Shown here one piece after another: positions 49,843-58,322 of a stretch of 64,000 nucleotides of DNA. Numbering within the stretch: position 1 is the stretch's first letter; every line of letters begins with the position of its first letter. The position numbers and the translations under genes are program-made. A model generated the notes under the pieces. That model worked only from the letters and a program-made list of their open reading frames with translations. It made no database searches and had not been told where the DNA came from. The DNA is from Actinoplanes lutulentus. Its GTDB lineage: Bacteria > Actinomycetota > Actinomycetes > Mycobacteriales > Micromonosporaceae. The stretch covers positions 186,001 through 250,000 of the forward strand of contig NZ_QLMJ01000002.1 of NCBI RefSeq assembly GCF_003259845.1. The letters are read 5' to 3'.

Positions 49843-51990
49843 ATGCCGCGGATTCCTCGCTCGCTGCTGACCGTGAACGTGATTCTGCGCCTGGCGGCGG
49901 TGCTGCTGGCCGCGATCATCGTGGTGCGGGTGCTCTTCGCCGGAGCCGACGGCTTCTACTCGATCGTGCTGGTGGTCGCTGCGATCGGTGCTATCTACGG
50001 GGTCGGGTACGCGATCTCGGCGATCCGGACGTTCCTCGCCAGAGCAGCAGCGGCGGCCGATCCCGAGTCCCCACTGCCCGCGCTGCTGGCGGACCGATCC
50101 CGGGCGCAGGTGCTGGCGATTCTGGCCCTGGTGATCCTGGTGGTGCACGCCGGCATCACCGGTTACGTCGGGATCTGGACGATCCTGGTGGCGGTCGTGC
50201 TGGCCGCCGTCGCCGCGCTGCTCAGTGCGAACCTGCGGCTGGTCGCCCTGATCGGCGGCACCGCCGTGGTGTTCGCGGTCGCCACCGTGTTCGTCGAGAG
50301 CGCGTTCAGCGGTAGCGCCGAGGCCCGCGCCCTGGCCGTGTCGGTGGCCGCCGTGGTCCTGCCGGTGCTGGTGTCGGAGAAGCTGACCTCCCTGATCAAG
50401 CTGCCGTCACTGACCGCCACCCATCAGGTCGTGCTGGCGGTGCTCACGCTGACTCTCGGCTTCCTCGGCTGGACCAGGGCGGACTGGCTGCCCGGTGTCG
50501 TGCACAGCTGTTACACCCTGCCCACCTCGAACGGCATCACCGTGCTGCGGGCGACGGCTGACGGCTCCCGCTGTTACGGACTGCTCGACACCGCCGACCC
50601 GGGTGTGTTCGTGCCGGCCGCGTTCGGCAGGGACCCGGTCACCGTGAAGCTCGAACGGGCGATCCTGGCGAACAACCAGCCGCTGAAAGACGGCGACCTG
50701 ACCGTGGTGTGGATGGGCGCGCTCTCCTGTGATCCGCTGCCCGGCGACGCGACGAAGTGCGCGGACGGCCGCGACTACCCGTCCGAGCGCGACCAGCTGC
50801 GGGCCCTGCTGATGGCCCAGACCTATGTAAAACAGACTCATCTGAAGAACGTGCACGTGGTGATCGCCGACGCCACCCAGGACGTCCGGCACGCCGACGA
50901 CATCGCCGCGCTGATCGTGGAACGCAAGGAAGCGCTCGGCAAACGTCTCGTCGTCATCGGCGGCGGCGACAGCCGGGACACCACGCAGCGGGCGATCAAC
51001 CGGATCCTCGACGCCGGTATCCCGTTCATCGCACCGAACCTGCTCGCCGACCTGGGCGCCCCCGGCAAACCGTTCGTGGACCGGCCCGGCTATCTCCAGC
51101 TCGCCCCGGCGAACCTGGACTACGCGAAGGACACCGTGACCCGGCTGTCCCAGCGGTTCTCCGGCGGCTTCAAGATGGACATCTACGCGCAGCCGAACCC
51201 GACCGACCTCTACACGACATCGCTGGTCAACGACCTGCTGTCGGCCGTGAAGGACGCTTCCGGCTCCACCGCGCGGCACGTGGCATCCCTCGACGGGATC
51301 ACCTGCGAGCAGGACACGGTCCTCTACTTCGCCGATCGATGGACCCGGTTTTCCGACTTCGTCCAGCGGATCAAGGACGTCTGCGGGCACGCCCGGCCGC
51401 ACATGGTGATCGCCGACGGCTCGGTGGGCCGCTTCATGGCGAACTACCAGCTCCGCGCGGTCAGCAACGCCGACTGGCCGGTCGACTACTACGTCGGCGG
51501 TCCGGGCTGCTCGGACCTGAGCCCCGACATGTACACGACGCTCACCGAGCAGATATACCGGAACCGCGACGTCCTCGGCCTGCATCCCGGCGAGACGTTC
51601 GCCTGCGCGGACCGGGCCGCCGGAGCCCGCGACCGCCAGCTGCTCGACGCCTGCACCCTGGACGCCGCGGCGAAACTGCAGAGCCAGCCCTGCCGCCCCA
51701 ACGACCTGGGCAACTTCCTGATCCCGGCCTGGGACGCGGTACTGCTGGCCGACGCCCTGCTCCCCGCGCGGCCGGTGCCGCTGACCGAGCTCACCCTGAA
51801 GCCGACCACGCTGTCCACCGGCGTGCAGGCCCAGGTCCAGCAGGGCCGGCTGGTGGACGCGACAGTGCCGATCCTGCTCTGGCACGTGGACCCGCTCAAC
51901 GACCCGAGCCGCATCTGGGAGCGCCCCAGCGACCAGCTCCGGCTGCCGACCGACACGACCGGCCCGGTGGTGGTGGGTAATGGCCGCTGA
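49843..51990 (+). CDS. Membrane protein with large receptor-like extracytoplasmic domain
   Basis: 715 aa from ATG 49843 (GTG 49837 is in frame; GAGAGG is better placed for the ATG). About six transmembrane helices fill residues 1-215. The remaining 500 residues resemble type I periplasmic-binding proteins: NVHVVIADATQD, KRLVVIGGGDSRDT, ILDAGIPFIAPN, PHMVIADGSVG and DYYVGGPGC. The helices suggest a sensor or channel-like base carrying a ligand-binding outer domain. No known family name comes to mind. The next gene overlaps it by 11 bp. Confidence 0.85.
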   Translation: MPRIPRSLLTVNVILRLAAVLLAAIIVVRVLFAGADGFYSIVLVVAAIGAIYGVGYAISAIRTFLARAAAAADPESPLPALLADRSRAQVLAILALVILVVHAGITGYVGIWTILVAVVLAAVAALLSANLRLVALIGGTAVVFAVATVFVESAFSGSAEARALAVSVAAVVLPVLVSEKLTSLIKLPSLTATHQVVLAVLTLTLGFLGWTRADWLPGVVHSCYTLPTSNGITVLRATADGSRCYGLLDTADPGVFVPAAFGRDPVTVKLERAILANNQPLKDGDLTVVWMGALSCDPLPGDATKCADGRDYPSERDQLRALLMAQTYVKQTHLKNVHVVIADATQDVRHADDIAALIVERKEALGKRLVVIGGGDSRDTTQRAINRILDAGIPFIAPNLLADLGAPGKPFVDRPGYLQLAPANLDYAKDTVTRLSQRFSGGFKMDIYAQPNPTDLYTTSLVNDLLSAVKDASGSTARHVASLDGITCEQDTVLYFADRWTRFSDFVQRIKDVCGHARPHMVIADGSVGRFMANYQLRAVSNADWPVDYYVGGPGCSDLSPDMYTTLTEQIYRNRDVLGLHPGETFACADRAAGARDRQLLDACTLDAAAKLQSQPCRPNDLGNFLIPAWDAVLLADALLPARPVPLTELTLKPTTLSTGVQAQVQQGRLVDATVPILLWHVDPLNDPSRIWERPSDQLRLPTDTTGPVVVGNGR

Positions 51991-52306
51991 TCCGCACATC
52001 CACGTCGACGCCCAGCTCGGCGGTCAGGTCGCGTCCCGGCGGATCCTCGCCTCGGCTTTCGGCCTGGCGGCCGATTTGCCGCCGACCGTGCGTACCGGTT
52101 GCGGCCGGCATGTGCCCCGGGCCATGACTTCGGTACGCCCGGAGAGCGTCACCTGTCTCGCCTGCCGCCGTTTCGCCCAGCACGCACACTCCCAGCTGGC
52201 CGACCAGGTCGAGTCCTACGGGGTGATGCCCGGCAGCCCGCTGTCCGCGGGCCGGGCAGCCGACGCCGCGGCACACCATCGCGACCTGGCCCGGCGGTTC
52301 AGCTGA
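51980..52306 (+). CDS. Small protein with possible zinc-binding motif
   Basis: 108 aa overlapping the preceding gene by 11 bp. HIHVDAQLGG is near the start and GCGRHVPRAMTS ... CLACRRFAQHAH looks like a Cys/His zinc site. The rest is Ala-rich helix. Ends convergent with paaX (8-bp overlap). Function unknown; coupling suggests it acts with the membrane receptor-like protein. Confidence 0.65.
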   Translation: MAADPHIHVDAQLGGQVASRRILASAFGLAADLPPTVRTGCGRHVPRAMTSVRPESVTCLACRRFAQHAHSQLADQVESYGVMPGSPLSAGRAADAAAHHRDLARRFS

Positions 52307-53102
52307 TCTCGGCGGGCCGCAGGTCGAGCAGGCCGGTGGCCAGCTCGCGGGATGGCTCCAGGTACTGCTGCTCCAGGTCGCGGAAGAGTTTCTGGGCGCG
52401 CACCGCCGGCCAGTCCGCCGGCAGATGCTCGACCGGCAGCCTCGGATCCCGGCGGATCGCGTCGAGCCACTCCGCGATCAGGCTGAGCCGGGCCGCCAGC
52501 GGATCGGTGAACGGGGGCCGGTCCTCCCAGCGGGACAGGAACTCCTGGTAACGCGACGCCAGCCCGGTCAGGTCGTACGCATCCCGGACCATGCCGGCGA
52601 TGTCGGTGAGCGAGCCGGCACGCGCGTGGAACACGCGGGCGTGGGCGGACAGGCCCAGACCGGTCACGATGTCCTGCGCCGGCACCGATCCGGGTGCGAT
52701 CCACAGGCCGCCCTGCAGTGGGCCGAACCCGGACCAGGCCAGCTGGGAGCGCAGGTCGTGGCGCTGGCGCTGCCAGGACTCGGGCAGCGAGAAGCAGAGC
52801 AGCGTCCAGTCGCCGTCCCACGCGTCGTTGACCGCGCCGGTACGCCAGATCCGGGTCCGCCCGTCGTGCAGCAGGGCGGTGGAGCGGTCGGTCAGTCCGA
52901 AGTACATCCGCCGTCCGTGCCGCTGACGGCGCAGCAGACCGCGGTTGACCATCCGGGCGAGCGTGGAGCGGGTGGCGTGCGACGTGATGCCGAGCCGGTC
53001 GAACACGTCGATGACGCTGCCGGAGAAGACGCAGACGCCGCGGTCCAGGACGAAGTCGCCGAACAGCATGAACATCAGGGTCTGGGGCCGAAGGGGCGGC
53101 AT
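52299..53102 (-). CDS. PaaX-family transcriptional repressor
   Basis: 267 aa. N-terminal winged helix LMFMLFGDFVLD ... LGITSHATRSTLARMVNRGLL, then the PaaX central domain (WDGDWTLLCFSLPE, LRSQLAWSGFG). PaaX proteins repress phenylacetate-type operons until the CoA thioester appears. It is divergent from the ABC importer and probably controls it through symmetric sites in 53112-53151. No paa catabolic genes are present here. Confidence 0.93.
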   Translation of the reverse strand: MPPLRPQTLMFMLFGDFVLDRGVCVFSGSVIDVFDRLGITSHATRSTLARMVNRGLLRRQRHGRRMYFGLTDRSTALLHDGRTRIWRTGAVNDAWDGDWTLLCFSLPESWQRQRHDLRSQLAWSGFGPLQGGLWIAPGSVPAQDIVTGLGLSAHARVFHARAGSLTDIAGMVRDAYDLTGLASRYQEFLSRWEDRPPFTDPLAARLSLIAEWLDAIRRDPRLPVEHLPADWPAVRAQKLFRDLEQQYLEPSRELATGLLDLRPAEIS

Positions 53103-53111
53103 GAGGAAGAT

Positions 53112-53153
53112 GTTAGGCAGAATATTGACGGCCGTGTAGATAAAGCCTAACTT
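53112..53153 (+). promoter_or_regulatory. Promoter of the ABC importer with flanking PaaX-type operator
   Basis: TTGACG (53125-53130) and TAACTT (53148-53153) are 17 bp apart and form a good -35/-10 pair. GTTAGGC (53112-53118) and GCCTAAC (53145-53151) form an inverted repeat across the promoter, placed to block polymerase. Confidence 0.6.
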
Positions 53154-53195
53154 CGATATCTCGTAACCCCTCGGAAATCTCCTGAGGAGGTCACC

Positions 53196-54353
53196 GTGCG
53201 AAGAGCCATCGTCCTTGTCCTAGCGATCTGCCTGGCCGGCTGCGGCGGTGCCGCGGACAGTGCGGGCGACGACCCGATCCGGATCGGTCAGATCGTCTCG
53301 CTCACCGGCAACTACTCACCCCTGGGCACCGAGAACCAGAAATCGGTGGCCCTGGCGGTCGACACGATCAACGCGGCCGGCGGCATCGGCGGCCGGCGGA
53401 TCGAGCTGACCGTCCGGGACGACAAGAGCCTGCCCGACCAGTCGGTGCTCGCGTTCAACGAGCTCAAGGAGGACGCGGACGCGATCATCGGGTCGCCGTT
53501 CAGCAACTCCGCGCTCGCCACCATCCCGCTCGTCGACCGCGAGGAGATCCCCTACCTCTCGCTCACACCGGCCGACGAGCAGATCAACCCCATTCATCCG
53601 TACGTCTTCGTGGTGCCCGCGACCTCGGCCACCTACGCCGAGGCGGCCCTGCAGTACTTCCAGGCGAGCAAGCTGACGAGAGTGGCTGTCGCCTTCGACA
53701 CGAAGAGCAGTTACGCGGTTGCCGGCGCCAAGGGACTGCAGGCCAAGGCGCAGCAGTACGGCGTCACCCTCGGCCCGATCGAGGAGTTCCAGACCACCGC
53801 CACCGAGTTCAGCGCGATCTTCACCCATGTGCGGGCCTCGGACGCGCAGGCCCTGATGTTCTGGGGGACTGGTGCGCCCGGCGTCGCCCTGACGAAGCAG
53901 TACGCCGCACAGAACCTGGACATCCCGCTGGTGCTGACCGGTTCGCAGGCCAGCAAGCTCTTCCTCGACCCGGCCGGTCCGGCCGCCGACGGCGTCACCA
54001 TCGCCAGCTCGATCGGCGTGGTCGGCTCCTACCTGCCGGCCGGCGACCTGAAAGCCGCCGCCGACGAGCTGACCACCGCGTTCCAGCAGAAGTACGGCTA
54101 TCCGCCTCCGCAGTTCGCCCAGGACGGATACAGCGGCGTCAAGCTTCTCGCGGCCGCCGTCGAGAAGGCCGGCGGCACCGACCGGGCCAAGGTCCGCGAC
54201 GCTCTGGAGACGCTGACGCTGACCACCCCGAACGGCACTTACACCTATTCGCCCACCAACCACAGCGGCCTCACCACGGACTTCATCTCGATCAACACGA
54301 TCGAGGGCGGGAAATTCGTGCCCACCGAGTTCGCCAAGGCCCGGTTCCAGTGA
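53196..54353 (+). CDS. Branched-chain-type substrate-binding lipoprotein
   Basis: 385 aa from GTG 53196 with GAGGAGG upstream. Lipobox LAGC near residue 17. Type I periplasmic-binding fold: IRIGQIVSLTGNYSPLGTENQ, AINAAGGIGGRR-type segment, and PPQFAQDGYSGVKLL. It captures the substrate at the membrane surface and delivers it to LivHM. Substrate could be an amino acid, urea, or an aromatic/CoA-forming acid, the last suggested by PaaX. Confidence 0.93.
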   Translation: MRRAIVLVLAICLAGCGGAADSAGDDPIRIGQIVSLTGNYSPLGTENQKSVALAVDTINAAGGIGGRRIELTVRDDKSLPDQSVLAFNELKEDADAIIGSPFSNSALATIPLVDREEIPYLSLTPADEQINPIHPYVFVVPATSATYAEAALQYFQASKLTRVAVAFDTKSSYAVAGAKGLQAKAQQYGVTLGPIEEFQTTATEFSAIFTHVRASDAQALMFWGTGAPGVALTKQYAAQNLDIPLVLTGSQASKLFLDPAGPAADGVTIASSIGVVGSYLPAGDLKAAADELTTAFQQKYGYPPPQFAQDGYSGVKLLAAAVEKAGGTDRAKVRDALETLTLTTPNGTYTYSPTNHSGLTTDFISINTIEGGKFVPTEFAKARFQ

Positions 54354-54375
54354 GAGTGAGAAGGGGCCGGCTCCC

Positions 54376-55161
54376 GTGAGGCTGGTCGTCGACCGGGTCT
54401 CCCGCGCGTTCGGCGGTGTCTACGCCGTCCGCGACGTGAGCCTGACCGTCGAGCCGGGCGAGCTGCGCGCCGTGATCGGACCGAACGGCGCGGGCAAGTC
54501 CACGCTGTTCGCCCTGATCGGCGGGCAGCTCGCGGCGAACGCCGGCCGCATCGAGGTGGACGGCCGGCCGGTGCGGCGGCTGCCCGCGCACCGGCGCGCC
54601 CGGCTCGGCATCGGCGTGGTCTTCCAGGCCGCGCGGATCTTCACCGGGATGACCGCTGCCGAGAACGTGATGGTCGGCGCGCACGCCACGACCCGGGCCG
54701 GCTTCCTGGCCGGCGCGCTCCGGCTGCCGGCTCACCACCGCGACGAGCGCGAGATCCGATCCCGGGCCCTGGCCTGCCTGGACCGGACCGGCCTCGCGGA
54801 CTGGGCGGACCGGCCCGCCGAGGAGCTGCCGCTCGGGCAGCAGCGTGCCCTGCAACTGGCCCGGGCCCTCTGCGCACGACCGAGACTGCTGCTGCTGGAC
54901 GAGCCCGCGTCCGGCCTGCGCGCCGGGGAGCGGGAGAGCCTCGCCGCGCTGATCGGCGATCTGCGCGCGGAAGGCCTGACGATGCTGCTGGTCGAGCACG
55001 ATGTCGGGTTCGTGATGCGTCTCGCCGACCAGGTGACCGTTCTCGATCTGGGCCGGGTGATCGCCTCCGGCCCGCCGGCCGCGATCCGCACCGACCCGGC
55101 CGTGATCGCGGCGTACCTGGGAACCGCCCCGGCCGGCCGGCCTGAAGGGTCGCACCCATGA
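54376..55161 (+). CDS. livG: ABC transporter ATPase LivG
   Basis: 261 aa from GTG 54376. Walker A GPNGAGKST, Q-loop in VFQAARIFTGM, signature LPLGQQRAL in place of LSGGQ, Walker B LLLLDEPASGL, H-loop LVEHDVGFVM. It energises the importer together with LivF, which it overlaps by 4 bp. Confidence 0.95.
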   Translation: MRLVVDRVSRAFGGVYAVRDVSLTVEPGELRAVIGPNGAGKSTLFALIGGQLAANAGRIEVDGRPVRRLPAHRRARLGIGVVFQAARIFTGMTAAENVMVGAHATTRAGFLAGALRLPAHHRDEREIRSRALACLDRTGLADWADRPAEELPLGQQRALQLARALCARPRLLLLDEPASGLRAGERESLAALIGDLRAEGLTMLLVEHDVGFVMRLADQVTVLDLGRVIASGPPAAIRTDPAVIAAYLGTAPAGRPEGSHP

Positions 55162-55838
55162 CCGACGTCATCGAGGTGACCGGCCTGACCGTTCGGTACG
55201 CCGGCGCGACCGCCCTCGACGGCGTCGACCTGCGGGTCGGCGCCGGTGAGATGGTGGCGCTCGTCGGCGCCAACGGCGCCGGCAAGTCCACCCTGGTCAA
55301 AGCGCTGTCCGGGCTACTGCGACCGGCCGGTGGAACCGTCGTGGTACGCGGCCGGCTCGCGCAGGTCCCGGAAGGCCGGGAGATGTTCGGCGACCTGACC
55401 GTCGACGACAACCTGCGACTCGGCGGCTGGCGCAACGGCCGCCACGGCCGCGACACCGGCCCGGTGTACGAGCTGTTCCCGGAGCTCGCCGTCCTCCGGC
55501 GACGCCGGGCCGGCAGCCTCTCCGGCGGGCAGCAGCAGATGGTCGCGATCGGCCGGGCCCTGATGTCGCGGCCCGAGGTGCTGCTGATCGACGAGCTGAG
55601 CCTCGGCCTGGCGCCGATGGTGGTCGCGATGCTCGTCGCGCATCTCCGCGATCTGCACGCCTCGCGCGGGCTGGCCGTGCTGCTCATCGAGCAGAACGCC
55701 CGCCTCGCGCTGGAGCTGTGCGAACGGGCGTACGTCCTGGAGAGCGGGCGGATCGCGGTGCACGGCCGGTCGGCGGACCTGGCCCGGGACCCCCGGGTGA
55801 CGGCCGCGTACCTCGGCGGGCACGTGGCGGCGCCGTGA
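55158..55838 (+). CDS. livF: ABC transporter ATPase LivF
   Basis: 226 aa. Walker A GANGAGKST, signature LSGGQQQMVAIGRAL, Walker B LLIDELSLGLAP, IEQNARLAL. Short LivF-type ATPase. ATG 55158 and the stop overlap both neighbours by 4 bp. Confidence 0.95.
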   Translation: MTDVIEVTGLTVRYAGATALDGVDLRVGAGEMVALVGANGAGKSTLVKALSGLLRPAGGTVVVRGRLAQVPEGREMFGDLTVDDNLRLGGWRNGRHGRDTGPVYELFPELAVLRRRRAGSLSGGQQQMVAIGRALMSRPEVLLIDELSLGLAPMVVAMLVAHLRDLHASRGLAVLLIEQNARLALELCERAYVLESGRIAVHGRSADLARDPRVTAAYLGGHVAAP

Positions 55839-56689
55839 GCGATCTCGTCGGTTACGTGGTCACCGGGCTGGGCATCGGCGCCGGGTTCGCGCTGGTCGCC
55901 AGTGGGCTGGTGGCGATCTACCGGGTCACCCGGGTGGTGAACTTCGCGCAGGGCGCGTTCGCGGTCCTCGCCGCGATGTTCACCGGAACCCTGCTCACGG
56001 CCGGCCTGCCGCACGGCGTCGCCGAGCTCGGCGGTGTGCTGCTCGGCGCGGCCGCCGGGCTGATCGTCGGCGTGATCGCGATCGGCCGGCCCGGCACCAG
56101 CCCCGGGACGTCTCTCATCGTCACGCTCGGGCTGGGCGTTCTCGCGTACGCGATCGAGGTTTTGATCTGGGGAGATCAGCCACGCTCGTACCCGGGCGTG
56201 CCCGGGGTGGCCGAGGTGGCAGGCGCCCGGCTTCAGGCGCACTACCTGCTGATCCTCGCCGTCACCGGTCCGGTCTTCGCCGGCCTGTCGTGGTTCTTCC
56301 TCCGCACCGACCTGGGCAAGGCGCTCTCCGCATGTGCCTCCAACCGCTACGCCGCACAGATCGTCGGCATCGACGTGCGCCGCATGGGACTGATCGCTTT
56401 CGGCCTCGGCGGCGCGCTCGGTGGCCTCGCCGGGGTGCTCACCACACCGGTGCAGCAGGTCACGTTCGACAGCGACGTGGCCCTGATCGTGAACGGATTC
56501 GCCGCCGCCGTCCTCGGCGGCCTGACCCGGCCCGTCGTCGCCCTCGCCGGTGGCCTGCTGCTCGGCGTCGCGCAGACGCTTGTCGCGGGGTACGGCGGCG
56601 GCGCTTACCAGGTGGAGGTCGCGCTCGTGCTGATGCTCACCGTGATGATCGTCCAGTCGGCCCGCACCCCGATCGCCGTGGCCGCATGA
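55835..56689 (+). CDS. livH: ABC transporter permease LivH
   Basis: 284 aa from GTG 55835, which overlaps livF by 4 bp (GTGA). Eight or so membrane helices, with VVNFAQGAFAVLAAM at the start and ACASNRYAAQIVGIDVRRMG as the EAA-like cytoplasmic loop. Forms the channel with LivM. Confidence 0.93.
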   Translation: MSDLVGYVVTGLGIGAGFALVASGLVAIYRVTRVVNFAQGAFAVLAAMFTGTLLTAGLPHGVAELGGVLLGAAAGLIVGVIAIGRPGTSPGTSLIVTLGLGVLAYAIEVLIWGDQPRSYPGVPGVAEVAGARLQAHYLLILAVTGPVFAGLSWFFLRTDLGKALSACASNRYAAQIVGIDVRRMGLIAFGLGGALGGLAGVLTTPVQQVTFDSDVALIVNGFAAAVLGGLTRPVVALAGGLLLGVAQTLVAGYGGGAYQVEVALVLMLTVMIVQSARTPIAVAA

Positions 56690-57630
56690 AGGCGGCTGCC
56701 GGCTGCGCGGCCGCTCTCGCCCTGCCGCTGCTGCTCCCGTCCCGGCATCTCGCGACGTTCGTGCTGCTCACCCTCGCTGCCGCCGTCACCGTCGGCGTGT
56801 CCCTCCTGATGGGGTACGCGGGACAGGTCTCCCTCGGACAGGCATCCTTCTACGCCATCGGGGCCTATGCGGCCGGCCTGCTCGCCGTGCACGGGACGCC
56901 GCCACTGCTGGGACTGCTCCTCGCGCCGGTGCTGGCCGCCGCGGCCGCCGCCCTCATCGGGTTCCCGCTGCTCCGGCTGCGGGGCCACCACCTGGCGTTC
57001 GCCACCCTGGCGGTCCAGCTCATCCTGCTGTCGTTGCTCGCGCAGGCCTCGTGGGCCGGCGGGGCGATCGGGCTGCAGGGCATCCCGCGGTTCTCGATCG
57101 GCGGCTATTCGCTGACCGATGACCTCGGGTACGCGTACCTGGCTCTGCTGGTCCTGGGAATCGCCCTGCTGGTGTCGCGCAACGTGGTCTCGTCGCGCGC
57201 TGGTCGCGGCCTGCGCGCCGCCGCGACCAGCGAGATCGCGGCCGCGGCGAGCGGGGTGCCGGTCGGCGGGTACCGGCTCGCTGTGTTCGCGCTGTCGGCC
57301 GCCTTCGCGGGGCTGGCCGGCGGGGTCTACGCGTTCTTCCTGGGCTATCTGGCGCCGGGGTCGTTCCCGGTGCTGCTGTCGATCGAGTACGTGGTGATGG
57401 CGGTGGTGGGCGGCCTGGGCACGATCGCCGGCCCGGTGGTGGGCGCCGTCCTGATCGTGGTCCTGGTGCAGGTGCTCAACACCTTGGGCACCCAGCCGGG
57501 CATGCCGGACTACGCGCCGAGCGTGCTGTCGTACGCGGTGTACGCGCTGGTCCTGGTGGTGTGCGTGCTCTATCTGCCGAAAGGGGTGGTCCCGTCGGTC
57601 AGCGCGGCGCTGCACGCCCGTCGTCGATGA
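56686..57630 (+). CDS. livM: ABC transporter permease LivM
   Basis: 314 aa from ATG 56686, overlapping livH by 4 bp. Membrane helices with LLMGYAGQVSLGQASFYAIG, the LivM hallmark, and SEIAAAASGVPVGGYRLAVF as the cytoplasmic loop. Unlike the protein at the left end of the window it is not fused to an ATPase. The 3' end overlaps the convergent TetR gene by 32 bp. Confidence 0.93.
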   Translation: MKAAAGCAAALALPLLLPSRHLATFVLLTLAAAVTVGVSLLMGYAGQVSLGQASFYAIGAYAAGLLAVHGTPPLLGLLLAPVLAAAAAALIGFPLLRLRGHHLAFATLAVQLILLSLLAQASWAGGAIGLQGIPRFSIGGYSLTDDLGYAYLALLVLGIALLVSRNVVSSRAGRGLRAAATSEIAAAASGVPVGGYRLAVFALSAAFAGLAGGVYAFFLGYLAPGSFPVLLSIEYVVMAVVGGLGTIAGPVVGAVLIVVLVQVLNTLGTQPGMPDYAPSVLSYAVYALVLVVCVLYLPKGVVPSVSAALHARRR

Positions 57631-58207
57631 GCAGGTGGCACCAGGAGTCGGTGATGGTGCTCAGGGTGATGGCGCGGTCGACGGTCCAGCCTGACTCGAA
57701 CCAGCGCCGGGCCACGTACTCGAACTGGCCGAAGGCGAGCATGGATCGGACGTGCCGGGTGTTGGCGTCGAAGCGGTCGGCCTGGTTCAGGCCGTCGTGC
57801 ATGGCGGTGGTGGTGCTGTCGAACCAGTTCGTCAGGGCCGCGTTGATCTCCGGCTCGATCCCGGCGGCCTGGTACGCGGCTGTCAGATAGGGGCCGATCC
57901 GGGGCCACTGGTCGAACTTGCGGTTCAGCCACTCCTCGATCAGCGGGCGTTCGCCGCGCTCGACCACCTCGGCCAGCGGCGGGTCGTCGATGCCGGTCAG
58001 GGTTTCGCTGACCTCGTCGAGCAGGGCCTGCATCAGCTGCGCCTTGGAAGGAAAGTGCAGGTAGAACGTGGTTCGGGTGGTCCCGGCGCTGGCGGCGATC
58101 TCGTCGACAGTGGCGGCCGCGTACCCCTTGGTCCGGAATAGGGCGAGACCGTGATCGAGAAGGAGCCGACGGGTCATCAACTTCTGCGTTTCGCGGAGGT
58201 TCGCCAC
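57599..58207 (-). CDS. TetR-family transcriptional regulator
   Basis: 202 aa from GTG 58207, giving the classic start ANLRETQKLMTRR; a later ATG would cut off this conserved part. HTH: ATVDEIAASAGTTRTTFYLHF. The ligand domain is Trp-rich. It is divergent from the copper-like membrane operon and convergent with livM. A possible operator lies at 58269-58286. Confidence 0.93.
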   Translation of the reverse strand: MANLRETQKLMTRRLLLDHGLALFRTKGYAAATVDEIAASAGTTRTTFYLHFPSKAQLMQALLDEVSETLTGIDDPPLAEVVERGERPLIEEWLNRKFDQWPRIGPYLTAAYQAAGIEPEINAALTNWFDSTTTAMHDGLNQADRFDANTRHVRSMLAFGQFEYVARRWFESGWTVDRAITLSTITDSWCHLLIDDGRAAPR

Positions 58208-58268
58208 GAGATCACACCTTATCGGCGAGCGCAAGCCCGCGTTCAACCGCTGTCGATCGAATCATGTA

Positions 58269-58286
58269 ACAGTGGCGATGTACTGT
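58269..58286. promoter_or_regulatory. Candidate TetR operator
   Basis: ACAGT (58269-58273) and ACTGT (58282-58286) form an inverted repeat with an 8-bp gap between the divergent tetR and membrane operon starts. Confidence 0.4.
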
Positions 58287-58322
58287 GCCGACGCCGAGTT
58301 CTGATACTAGGGAGTGGTAACC

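Noticed and set aside
53196..57630. Joint operon with the left-end LivM-LivG fusion
   Set aside because: The two transport systems are over 50 kb apart; the right-hand one is complete in itself.
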